Below are positions 34,505-47,600 of a stretch of DNA of 64,000 nucleotides, one piece after another. The position numbers and the translations under genes were made by a program. The stretch is from Podarcis raffonei. Lineage: Eukaryota; Chordata; Lepidosauria; Squamata; Lacertidae. Under the pieces are notes generated by a model. The model was not told where the DNA came from, ran no database searches, and saw only the letters and a program-made list of their open reading frames with translations. Positions within the stretch are counted from its first letter, which is position 1, and every line of letters starts with the position of its first letter. Location of the stretch: positions 43,125,001 to 43,189,000 of the forward strand of contig NC_070616.1 of NCBI RefSeq assembly GCF_027172205.1. Reading direction: 5' to 3'.

Positions 34505-35559
34505 TTCCTCACTTTTATATAACTTGTGAATATATCAATTTCCATCTATATACACATACATGCGTGACCATTAGGCCATATAAATATATACAGGGCTCAC
34601 TCCATATGTGAAGTTATATAGCTGTATGTGAGGACATACAAAAAGATGTGGAGTGTCAGTCATTTGTTTCATAAGGAAAATCATAATTAAAGGCAGGGCC
34701 AATAAGTTATTTCACATTCTGCCATGTAGGGATTTCCTAGTGAAGACTGGGAGAAGAGAGGGCTATCCTCTCCCCTCAGAGCCATCGTCCTCACCTAGTA
34801 ACCACGCACATGAGATTTTATGCCCACGCTCCTAATCAATGAGACAGCAGCCTAAAATCTTAGGAGAGTTGGCAATGATGGGAAAGGATCTTTCTAACAG
34901 AATATGGTGATGTTTGGTGGTGTGTACGAGACAGACCTAAAACCTGTGTTCTCCAGAGGACCAGCCTCAGGGAGATCTGTCCCGAAGACTGTATAAAAAT
35001 AAAAAGAAGGGCAGGCTAAAGAAAATTAGGCTATGTGCCAATGTAAAACTGGCTCTCTGTAGACTGTGGTTTGTAAATAGAGACCCAACACAATACATGT
35101 GCTGATACAAATCATGGTTACGGTAATTTATACCAGGTCCCCTAACCATGGTTTACAAAGCCCATGTTGATGCATAGTTTACGTTACTGCACTGGTGCAT
35201 ATGTAATGTGAAAACAATAAAACAGGACAGAAGGGGTAAACTGCAAGAGGAGGAAGCATTTGCTCACAAGGCTGGCTTCGAATTTGCAGACTGTGGCTTG
35301 CAGTGAGCAGTTATGTTTCCACTTGGTTGGAAGGTTTCATAGAAGAGAATCATTTTGCTAGGTGGAGCTTTTGTGTCTCCATTCTTTATCTGAAAGTCTC
35401 TTCTCTCTTCCACTGGAGGGGGATTTGAAGCTCACCGTCAAAGTGGGTGGAGCATTTCAGCTCCCAATAAGCTCACAGGGAAGGGAAGGAGAGTCCATGT
35501 GCATGACAGCACTGACTTGGGGGCCCCAGACCTGTCATGCCTCCAAGAGAACCTGTGGC
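34505..35559 (-). other. C8orf58: Probable C8orf58 3' UTR
   Basis: No open frame of note and no obvious repeat is present. The stretch lies between the stop codon and the first minus-strand AATAAA. Confidence 0.45.
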
Positions 35560-35662
35560 TCACCGCATGGAAAGGTCTTTCGATCTGTGCTTTTTTGCAC
35601 CCAGAGTGGGCAGGAAACGCCACCTGGGTTGGGATTCTTCTTTGTCCAATATGGTATATGTT
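35560..35662 (-). CDS. C8orf58: C8orf58 exon 7, last coding exon
   Basis: The acceptor TTTTTATTTTCCTTACAG is good. The exon encodes TYTILDKEESQPRWRFLPTL then GAKKHRSKDLSMR and a TGA at 35560-35562. The tail aligns with human FMPSLVVKKQRAKNLSVG, and the split Arg codon matches exon 6. Confidence 0.88.
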
Positions 35663-38600
35663 CTGTAAGGAAAATAAAAAGGAATGAGGGAGATCTGATA
35701 GGAGGCACCCACTCAATAGGTTGCTTGCAACACAGGTTGCTACAATATCCAAATTACCTGGCGTTAGTAAAAGTTTCTTTGCATGAGGCAGCTGGAAATA
35801 TGAGCTCCATTTTCTCAATGTAATATATAAGAGCTGGAAGACGGCTCATGCCCAATGCCACTACACCAAGTCTGACTGGGGAGTCCCCACTGGCACACCC
35901 CAAAAGTAGCAAAGTGTTGTGTTTTTACTATTTTTTCTTGGGAGCCCAGAGTGGCTGGGGCAACTGTTGGGGGTACTTGGTCATTCATTTTCAGAACAAT
36001 GTCTTCATGAGTTTCTGCATTTAAGATGAAACTCTGGCTGTGAAGCTAGATTGTTTACACAGGTTCAAAGATAAGACAGTGAAGTCATGGACATGTGCAA
36101 TACGTTATGTGAGTGTGACTAAGAGAGACTTTTGGTTTTGATCTGCTGAGAGGATGCAAGCCAATCTGTCGCTGTGGGAATCCACAGCAATCTCTGTAAA
36201 CAGCAACCATTAAGCTTGATGACAGGCAATAAAGTAATCTGCCTAGAACAATTCTGTGTTGGTCATCAATCAAGACTAGGGGCCAATTTCTTCATGCTTC
36301 ACTGCAGACTGTATTTCAACTCTGTTAAAAGCCTGGTCAGAAGCATGCTGGGTGAATCTGTTTATAGCAGCTATCACACCATAAACAGCCACAGCAACCC
36401 TGTCAGATGAGTGGCATATAATTTTTTTAATAATCGTCATCTTACCTACACTGACTGCTGCTGGGGGCAGGCTCACCAGATGAGATTGGTTCATTGGCCC
36501 GCACAGATTTCCTCGTAATCCTGCTGATCAGCCCTTTGACTTTGCCCCAGTGAGAGTGGTCCTGAGAGAAAGAGGACACAATGTGAAGAGACTGGGTCTA
36601 TCCCAGGGTACATGACATTTATACCAGCCATAATCCCAACATCGCAGAAATGAAACCAACAGCCAGGAATCTTTGATCCCTTCTTTGCCATTTTACTGTT
36701 AGTCTTGTGTCTGCTGCCAAGAGGATTATAGATCACCTGTGGGTGACCTGAGTGCTACCCAGTTGGTGCTGAGCCATGCGACAGTGCCTTTTTGGTGGTG
36801 GAACACCTCCTCTCTCACTCTCTCCCTCAAGTGTGCCTTCTGTTAAGTTGTGGGTGAACATATCGGACGACACAGCGATTCTTCAATCAGCTCTTGTTTA
36901 TTCACAGGCCAGAACAGAACTGAACTGAAGGGTTCAGCTAGCCTGTTTATATAGAGCTCCACTAGAACGCAACAAGTAACCACTTTCTGTAACTATCCAA
37001 TCACTGAACGTCACTTTCAATCCCTCATTTGCATATGTGGACCTGAGTGAAAACTATCTACAGTATCCCCCTGCTGCCCCAGGGTGAGAACTTCAGTACA
37101 TAGCACCTTCCCTCATTGTTAACATTATGGGGGAATTTAAAACATCCCTATTTGAAACAATTCAGGAATTTGATTTCTGAAAGATACTGTTTGTGGAAAC
37201 CTTGAAAGTTTATAAGCTTTGAGGACAAGTTTTTGGAGGTTCTTGTAGTTTGTTGTCTTGGGCTCCTTTAAGAGGAAAGGTGGGAGTGAATAATCACCAG
37301 GTCCTAAACCCTATTTATGTAAAAACGTAAGAAGAGTCTGACTGCAGGATCAGACCAAAGTTCCATCTAGTCCTGTTTCCCACAACAGCCGATCAGATGC
37401 CTCTTGGGAAGCCCAGGACCCTCCCAATGCTGCTGCTTAGCAACTGGTCCTCAGGGGCCATGAGCCCACATCTGGGCCTTGAACACCTTTTGGAGTTTGT
37501 CAAAAAGTGTCTTCTCCCCGCATGGTGAGGGCAGACCTCGGAGAACACAGGGCTGGTGTCACTTAAGGGCAAACTAACTTGCATTAAAATCTTTTATGTC
37601 ACCCTGATGTACTTAACTTGACCAAACTCAGGGTAGATCTTTCCATGTTTACAATGAGGGGGATTGTTGCCCTTCCAACCACCTTCCCCCTGCTCCCCAG
37701 CAAAATTTAGCTCCAATTTATTTTAAACTTCCAACTTATAAAAACAATATACTATGGCAGTGTACCAAATAATCATCAAAATAATATAACATTTAATAAA
37801 CAAAAACAAATGACCAACACTGAATCAAACTGATTTTCTAAAAATGCTTGGCAAAAAATGGCTTTTTTTAGAAGGCAATGAAATGTCAGATGTGTAGCTG
37901 AAATCAGACACCTAATTTTGAAAGGAATGGCATTCCAAATTACTGGCACCACTAGCCTTCGTTCACACATAAACTAAATGAATGTGAGGTGGGGCGGTCA
38001 AGAAGACTTCTCCAGAAGACCACCATGAACTGGCTGGTGTGTAAGACTTATGGGGGCTCCTCTTCCTCTGAAAGATGCATGGAAGGGCAAGAACAGCAAC
38101 TGCTTTCCACAGCACTGGGAAGTTCGGGGGGGGGGGTGGCATGTGTTCCATTACTGCTAGTCATCCATTTTTCAAAGGAAGGTGGTGGAAACCCTCATGA
38201 TAAACTCTTCCTGATTTTTTTTAAGAATGGAACTATGGAATAGTGTTCCCCACCTTCTCATAGATCAAGTTACCATAGAATATGATTGTAATTTATTCTT
38301 ACAAAAAAAATTCTACCATAGTACTCAAAAGTACTGTACAATAAAGCTTTTTAAGTAAAATGATGTAGCCTTGCTTTTATTATTTCTGACACTTCTATCT
38401 TGCCTTGGAGGAGCTCAAGGTGGCAGACACGGTCCTCTCTCCCCCCCAACCCCCGCTGCAATTTTTAAATTTAGGTCTCAATCCTGTGAGGTAGATTAAG
38501 CCAATCACACATACATGTAAGTGGCTCAAGATCGCCCAGTGAATTTCATGGCTGAGTGAGGATTCAAACTGAGGTCTCCCCAGTGGAAATTCAGCACTCT

Positions 38601-41600
38601 AACCCAGAGACAGCCAACACAATGCCTTCCAGATGTTGCTGGACTACATCACCCATCCTACCCTTGACCCTGACCCTGGGGCTGATGGAGTCAGAGAGTC
38701 CACCAACATCTGGAAGGCACCACCTTGGCTACCCACGCTCTAGAGTCTAGACACTATACCACACTGCCTCTTTGTGCCATCAGTCACACCTCTCCAGATT
38801 TAATTCAAATCCTACACATGGCAAGTTTTTTGATTCCCCCCCCCCCTAATGGAACATGGCAGACCTACCTTGAGCTTCATGCCTGGTGGCAAGGTGTGTG
38901 AGCCCCCATCTAGCTGATCCAGCAAACTGGGAGAACTGGCAGAGTGGGCTGTTGACTTCTGAGGGCAACCATCCTTGTTCCCTATGGCAGCAGAAGTGTA
39001 TGTTAGCCCAACACAATCAAATCATAAGAACATAAGAATAGCCCTGCTGGATCTGACCAAAGGCCCATCTAGTCCAGCATCCAGTTTTTAATTTATTTAT
39101 TACATTTATATCCCCACCTTTCCTCCAAGGAGCTCAAGGTGGCAGATATGCTTCTCTTCCTTCTCCTTTTAGCCTCACAGCGGCCCTGTGAGGGAGGTTA
39201 GGCCGAGAGACCAGGAGGAGCTTATGGTCATCCAGTGAGGTACATCCAGTGGTCCGACCCTCTAACCCAGGGCTTGTCCACCTGGTCCCTACCACCCACT
39301 AGTGGGCGCTTCAGGATTCTAGGGGGACGGTAGTGGGTTCTACGGCCCAAGCTGAATCCTCCATCCATCGAGCACCGGTGGGCAGTAAGGAAATTTTACC
39401 ATCAAGAAAGATGCATTAGTGGGCAGTAGGTATAAAAAGGTTGACTACCCCTGCTCTAACCACTACATCACACTGGAACATAATTTAACTGTGAAGAGAG
39501 CACTTCATGAACCCAGTGTGCTAAAAGGACTGCCTGAATCAAGGCTCAGTCTCATTTGAGAACGTGTTCAATCAGAAGGTGGAATCTTGTTTCCTTCTGG
39601 CTTTTCAGCTTGTTGCCAATTTGCCTCCATGTCTAAATTCATTATATTTTCTCAGATAGACATCTCCCAAGAGCCTGTTCTGAATGTAACACCTAAAGCG
39701 CTCCACTCATTTTTGTTCTCGATGACAGTTCTAAACGTCGTACAGTGTGACAGATCACTTTTCTTATGTGTGTTAAAATTTCCAATAAAAAAAAAACCTG
39801 AAGGACCTGGAAATCTGTTTATACTTATTCTACTGATCTGAATAAGTTAATTGCAACTTTGAAGCTACCCAGCTCAACTGGTATTATATCCCTTTGCTAC
39901 GTTGACAAATTTTATGAAGCAATGCATTTTTAGGAACAGAAACAACTTCACACACACAAAAAGGTAGCAACAGAAAATTTCTTGGAATTTTCTGAGAAGT
40001 TTCTGCTCCACCACATCACAACTTTCAACCTTTTTCAAACAAATAGTTTCAAACAACCTAGTTTCAAAATGACAGTTCAGTGTTATCAAACTCCAGCTAT
40101 AAATTACCTCAGATTAATAAGAATTAATAAGGGATGCGGGTGGCGCTGTGGTCTAAACCACAGAGCCTAGGACTTGCTGATCAGAAGGTCGGCGGTTCGA
40201 ATCCCCGTGACGGGGTGAGCTCCCATTGCTCAGTCCCAGCTTCTGCCCACCTAGCAGTTCGAAAGCACATCAAAGTGCTTCTCTGGCGGGAAGGTAAATG
40301 GTGTTTCCATGCGCTGCTCTGGTTCGCCAGAAGTAGCTATACACCGGCTATACACCGGCCAGTAAGGCGAGATGAGCGCCGCAACCCCAGAGTCATTCAC
40401 AACTGGACCTAACAGTCAGGGGTCCCTTTACCTTTACCTTTAATAAGAATTACTTAAGATATACCCACAAGAGAAAAAAGTGACTACCAATGTTGGTAGT
40501 CTTATGTTAAAGCCCTGACCTTTTCATAACTTATTTTAAAAGCTATCAGCAATATTCTCAGAAAACAACTGAACCTGGATCCAGAATGTTTTGTTAACAT
40601 TTCTAAAAGGGAAAAGGGTCTAAAGATAAGAATTCTATATGTCATGTGATCACAGTGGATGAGTATGTTGCCTCAGTACTGGAAACGTTTGCATGCTCTG
40701 GCTAAGATACTCTAGTACTCGGGATCAGGGCCAATGGCTTGCCTTTAAACCAAGAGTCAAGAGCTCACCCAGGTTACGGGCTGGGCTCCGTAGCGCCCGC
40801 GTGTCCGAGGCAGAGCGGGCCCGGAAGTGGTGGGGGTGCCAGGAGTCAGCCGACTTGAGATGCTCCTCTTCTGCCACCTTCTCCATGGTTGCTGGAACCT
40901 CAGCCTGCATTTCAAGTGTCATCAGCCCAGGGCCATCTGGCACATCTTCAGAAAAGCCTTCCTGTCAGACAAAATGGTACCAGAGTTGAAGAAAAACCAT
41001 TCTAGAAACACATCTCTGGGGGACATATTTCAGGTTCAACAGTTGAAATGGGGCTAAGATTAAAGAATGTGGAGATTAGTGATCCCAGGACTATGGATCC
41101 AATTGCAAAAGAGCCAGTCTGGTTAGAGTGCATACCTATGACCTGTGAGAACAAATCCCCTATAGGCACAAAGCTTGCCAAGTGCCCCTGGGCTGCCTCT
41201 CTCAGCCTACCTCCCAGGGTCGTTGGAGGGGGGGAATGTTGCTCTCTGCTTCTTATGTGTGATTTGAAAGGAAGTAATTAAATAAAACGAGCCCCTACAG
41301 TTCACAGAGTGTGTTTGTGAATACTGCTGATTGGTGATGTTGGTTTTCAATATGCATAGGGTAATTTGCATTACAAAATTTTCAGTTAAGCATCAGAAAA
41401 TGTGAGATAATAGAAAAAGATCTAATTTTTATTTGCTTGTATTTGGTTTAAAAAAAAAAGTCCACTACCAAACTTGCCTAATACTGTATTTGCAATTGGC
41501 TCCTGTTCATTCTTGCTAATGAATGTATGAAACTAAAATTTTCCACAGAAAAATAAAGCACTAAAAAATGTCTGCCCCACATACTGCTGCTGGCCCACTG

Positions 41601-44600
41601 ATGAGTCAAGTCCAACACATGAAAGCAGCTCATCTTTTTGGCAAACGAAATTAATGGACTATGCCGAGCTGGCGAGATTAACAGGGAAAATTCAAAACCA
41701 GCAGGACCAGATTTTCTGAAGGACTGGAAGAAATTTATGTTATATTTGAAAGACAACTGTAATTATTTAACATCGCTAGTAGGGTTACAGAAGTTTTGTA
41801 GGGGGGGGTTATAAATTATTGTGAAGATGACTGAGATATGGATGTAAGATTTGAATTATAGCAATAAGTATAGTAATACAATTCAGAATGAGAACGGAAT
41901 TTAGAAAACTATTAGAAGGGGTTGAAGGAAGTCTCAGGTGATAATAGCCAAAGATTTGCCATGTTGTTTTGTAAGTTGTTATGTTGGAAAATATGTGCAA
42001 AAAGTAATAAAAATTAGATTAAAAGGAAGAAAGGAGCTCATCTCTGCCCACCACCACTTCCTGCCCCCAATGTCCGAACTGCCATCTCCTTCCTGCAACA
42101 AATTTACTCAAAATCACCATGAACTTGTTTCAATAACCCTCTAATAAACAGCCCTCAGCCCTTTCTCTCACGTTCTCAGATTCCTGGACCCGCACCCGGC
42201 ACTCCATGATCTGCTGCTGATGCTGAAGTCGAAGGTTGGCCTGCTGCAGGCGGGCGATCTTCTCCAGCATCTGGCAAATGTGCTCCAAGTACCGTAAGCC
42301 CTGTCCAGGCATGGTCAGCAAAGTCTCGTGCACCTAAGAAAGGAGCCAGCATGGGCCGTCAGGGATATGAGCTCACTTGCACGTTCCGTATACAGCAGAC
42401 AGCAAACAGCCCCAGAGAGAAGCAGTCTAAAGCGGAGGAGGAGGCAAGCAGCTCCTGGAACAGCCCTGCAGCATCGTGCCAAAGGCTCATCTCCCAGTGG
42501 CTGAGCAGATGCCCATGGGAAGCCTGCAAGCAGGACCTGGGCTAACAGCCCCCCCCCCCCCGGCCGCTTGTGATTCCCAGCATCTGATATTCAGGGGAAT
42601 ACTGCCTTCAATAACAGAAGCAGAAGATCGTTGTCATTGAGTCACTGATATCCATATCCTCCATGAATGGGTCTCATCCTCTTTTGAATCCATCCAAGTT
42701 GCATCCAAGTTCCATAGTTTAACTATGCACTGTATGAAGAAATACTTATTTTTGTCAGTCCTGGACCTTTCACCTAAGTTGAGTTAGCCATTATGAGCGG
42801 GGAAGGGGAAAGAAATATAGGATTTCCAAGATCTGCCTTAAGGAAACAGATGGTGCTGGCTCTGAACAGATTGTAGTATCAAAATTTCACATTTATTACA
42901 ATAGGATGGATTTCAGTGCAGACACTGAACTCACTTGGGAATGTAACTGGAAACATCTCTAAGCAAAGGGCATCAGATGTAGGAGCACAAACTGACGTGG
43001 CCTGTCTTTTCATCCAAACTATTCAACATTGCTTAGCAAGACCAAAACCTCAGTGTCATATATGAAAAATAGCTGTCATTTCCCACAATACAGTGGTACC
43101 TCGGGTTAAGAACTTGGGTTAATTAGTTCTGGAGGTCTGTTCTTAACCTGAAACTGTTCTTAACCTGAAGCACTTTAGCTAATGGGACCTCCTGCTGCTG
43201 CTGCGCTGCCGCCGCACAATTTCCGTTCTCATCCTGAAGCAAAGTTCTTAACCCGAGGTACTATTTCTGGGTTAGCGGAGTCTGTAACCTGAAGCCTATG
43301 TAACCCGAGGTAACACTGTACAAAAAAGCTTGTGCCTGGCTGTTTTTGAACAGATGGATTCAATAGCTGAACTAGGGAAGAGCTTTATGGGTGAAAGAGT
43401 CCAAGTTGGCTTATGTGAGGCAGCCATGCTAGAGGATTGGTTTCTGGAATGCCAGCTTTATTCTGATATTAGGGAACAACAACCACACAGATACACATAC
43501 CACTGTTTGTATACTCTAACATGCAGTTTAGATGTATTTTACTTTGTTCTCTTTTGCTATGGTCTATGGACTAATTCAGTAACTTTTATGTATGTATGCA
43601 TCTAGCTCAAACTCAGGTGAATCAAGACTGGAAGGCCAAGTAAGTTCTCAAGTGTCCCAGCACCTTCCTCCTAAAAACCGGGTCAGGAAAGAGCAGCGTG
43701 TGCACGTTATGTTATGTCATCAGAGGGCAAGGACCTTGCCACATTCCAGCAAGAGGCAATTAGGCAAGGTATCGTCATCAGGTGGAATGGAGAGCATTTC
43801 CCATACGAAACTGCCCCACCTAGCTAGTGGGAGGAGAGACTGGGATACAGCAGGAGAGGATGCAAGCTATCACACAATCCTGGGTCACTAAAACTCTGCC
43901 AGCCAGTCATAAAAGCCGCCTTTCCAGCCATCTATAGACCTGTTTCCCAGCACACGGCTGTTCCTTCTCCAAACAGAAGACTAGCTTGGCAGAAATAAAA
44001 ACCCACTGCAAAGGAACCTAGAAAAGGAAGAGCAGCTTTTGGCCAAACCATGCTTAAAACTGGAAAAGCTGCTGCAAAGGAGCCTGGGAAAGAGGACCTG
44101 TGCTTGGCTTGGCTTAAAACAGCAGAGTAGTGCACCTTTCTCCCCACTTACCTGTCCTTGTGGGCTCCATTCCTCTGGAGTGCTGTTGCCAGACAGCATA
44201 GGAATCAATTCCCCTGCAGCAGCATCCACATTCTCGTTGACGCTTGCTGCCCGGTGCAAACGATAGGAATTCAGGCCCTCCAAGTCCACTGGGCTACGGG
44301 GCCTCTGACCCAGCCGCCCGGGGGATCGGCGAGGCACCTGGTGCTTCTGAGACCGCTGGACCACCTGGGCCAACTTCTTGCTGGCAGAGAGATTCCGGCA
44401 GTAGGCACGATCCTGGATGGGACCCAGGTCCTCCTGCTCTTCACCTTTGGGGAAGCCTTGGCAGGGAGCTGCAGAAAGTGGTGGAGAGTCTTCCATCGAA
44501 GGCTGGAAGACATCAAGACAGTCCAAACAGAAGCTTTTCTCTGAGCCCTCCGGGCTGGAGGGAGAGTGATCATTGCTGGTCATTTCAACACCAGAATCCT

Positions 44601-47600
44601 CCGATTCAGATTTGAGGAACCTCCCGCTGATAGGCAAGAAGCCTAGCTGGTGGGGAATGGGTTCTGCTAGGGAGCCAGCCTCATCCAATCGATCCACCCG
44701 GCTGATTTTCTTGCCATCCAGCTCCATGTCAAGGGGGCACTGGAGTTGAGGTTCCTGTAGACTCTGAAACATGCTGACTGAGGTCAACACCACGCAGTTC
44801 TCTACGGGGCTCCAGGCACTAGCTGAGATTTAGAAGGGAAGAAGACATTGTTGAGACAGAGGCCAACCCTGCTCCACAGATCATGAAAAGCCCAACACCT
44901 GGATCCAAGTAAATATAGTGCCTTCCCAACAGATAACTCCGCCCTGGCCACTCTCCTCCCCCCAAAGCTCCTTTGGATGAGGAAATGTGTGTGCTTGCAA
45001 CATATGCATTCCAAGAATATTCCTCATGCACCTGAATCATGCTGGCCTTTGCTTCAGACAAGGCGTGGCAGAGGAGGAGGAGCTGAAGACGGTGCTAAGG
45101 AAATAAATCTTGGGGGAATAGCTTCGGCACAAGTATTATTGCACATGGACCATGAATGGTGTGTGCCACCCTACTGCCAAGACTTGCCCACCTGTCTTCA
45201 GTCTCTCAATCGGACTGTTCAAAAAATTATGTAACTGGGGCTACAAGAGAGGTCTTGTGCAAATTTTGTGGCCCCAGCAACTTTCACACATTCTACTTAA
45301 TTTGATGGCAGGGTTCTTGCTGTTAGCCTGTAGAAGAACAGGTGGGCAATCTATGGCAGGGGTCGGCAAACTGCGGCCCATGGGGGCAGTTTAACTAGCT
45401 CACGAGCAGCCCCCAAACCGAGTTGCCCACTCAGAGTCATCACACGCACGCGATCCAACCCACGGAGACATCTCTGCGGGACTTGACCGGCCCAGGCAGA
45501 CCAATACCTTGCCGCCCCCTGATCTGTGGCCTCTGCCTAATTTCCCATGCGAGTGGGGAGAGCCCAGAGGGAGAGAAAAACATCACACTGTGTGCAAAGG
45601 AGGTTATATAAAACAAATACTAAGCAGTTAGACAACACTTTCAGAGCGTGTTTGCAGCCACCTCACAGACATTGTTTCAGTAACAGCCCTCTAAGGTAGA
45701 CCAAACAGCCCTCTAAGGTAGACCAATATTATCTATAATTATTGTACCAAGGAGGCCTAGAGAACTCAGCTCGCCTAAGGTTATCCAACAAGCTCTTAGT
45801 AAACGGAGACATCTGAACCGGCGGCGTCCCAGTTCACAGATTATTCCTTTTTACAATATGCTGGTGACACTCAGGTCTGCTTCTCAAGATCTAAATTGGA
45901 GAGACCAGTTTCTGGATGCTGCGGTGGGATGGATACGGGGAAATAAATTTTGCTTGAATTCTGGCAAGTGGTTCTCTTTCCCAATAAATTGGTCCACTGC
46001 CTGAGTGGATGGGGGTGACGAACACCCTCTGAAGCAGCAGATACACAGCTTTGGGGTGGCTCCTGGGTCCAGCTGTGTCACTGGAGCCCCAAGTGAACTG
46101 CTCTGAGTTACAACGGATTCAATTAATCCTCATCATCATGGCGAGGAGTGCCTTTAGCAGACTTCTGCTGCTAAGACAACTGTGCCTGTTCCTGGACTGG
46201 AACAACTTAACAGGCACTGTTAACCATGAGGCTGAAATGCACTCTATGTGAGGCTTTCCTTGCACTTGGTCCAGAAACTGCAGTTAGTGTAAAATGCTGC
46301 AGCATATTAGCTAAACAGGAGAGAGTATCTTTGTGCCTGCACTCCAAGAACTGCCCGTTTGCTACCAGACTGAGTTCAAGGTGCTATTATTGGATCAAGG
46401 CCTTACCCCAGATGTGCCAACTCAATCACTTCATTATCTGCAGAACTGGCACTTCTATAAGAGCCACAAAACATCTGTTCTGCACTTGTAAGTTGTTCCT
46501 TTAGTGCGGGATCACCTGCATTGCACCAGGCAGGTACCATCCCTGAAACCTTTTAGACATCCGCTGAAAACTCTTCTGTTTCGGCAAGCCTAACCAGACA
46601 TATGATTTGGTTGCATCTGTTCTTGGGTTTTTTAACTGTTTTAAAATGTTTTAAGTATGTTTTTTCTTAACTCTATTTTTTGTTAAAGAAGTGTTTGTCA
46701 CCCTGGACTCCTCTGGATAAAAGTTTCAAAAATAAATACTCCTGTAAACTTGCTAAGGCCTTCCATGCCTCTTTTAGCCCTGCTGATGCTGCAGTGAGCC
46801 CTGGGAGATGCAGAGCACCTGAGTGACAGGTGCCTCTTCCTTCCCCCAGCCCCATCTCCACCCCCAATACAGCTACTCTACTGTGGCCAGCAGGACTCCC
46901 AATTTTTATCCCACAGGAAGGTTGGGAGAGGAGGGTGGGCAAAAAGGCCAGCAAAGAAGGAAATGCAATCTGTCTCCTGGAATTTCTGGAGGCGTTACAG
47001 GATCTTTAGGTTGCAATCTGGCAAACAGGTAAAGTTGGCATTTCAGTGGCACCTGCAAGAATTCCCTCTTCTGTGTAAACCACTTGGTAGGGTATTTTGG
47101 GTTTATCCAATGCTAATTCTATTCAAGAGTTGAAATTAATGAACCTATGTTATACATGTCCATTAATGTCAATGGATTTACTCTGAGTAGGAACCCCACT
47201 GAATACAATCCTTTCTGTTTCAGAATTAACTGATTAGTTTAATTTCTATTCCTCCTTTCCTGGAGACAGTGCTCTCCCTGACCAAAATAAAATCCTCAGC
47301 CTCCTTTCTAGGCACTGACCAGACCAAGACCTGCTTAACTTCAGGAAGGTGATTGCATTGCAGTTAGACAAGTTATGCTAATTGCATCATTGGAATGTTT
47401 GCTTCTGAGCTGCAGCTTCAGCAGCAACAGGAGTTTCCTCCATCCATGCATGCAATTTAAGCCAAAAAAGGTAATTCCTAAGCCTTTGTGTTTACAACAA
47501 CATTGATGGTTTTTATTTTTGACTCCCTTTACTGACTAGCACAAAGATAACTCTGGAGGTATCTCTTAACACTTGGATTAAATAAATACCAAAGAATTTA

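Noticed and set aside
35438-35818. 126-codon minus-strand frame overlapping C8orf58 exon 7
   Set aside because: The exon frame with FLPTLGAKKHRSKDLSM matches human; this one is its shadow.
44819-45061. Minus-strand frame MSEAKASMIQVHEEYSWN as an alternative first exon of C8orf58
   Set aside because: No match to human. The 57.7 kb exon gives the conserved N-terminus and the correct phase.
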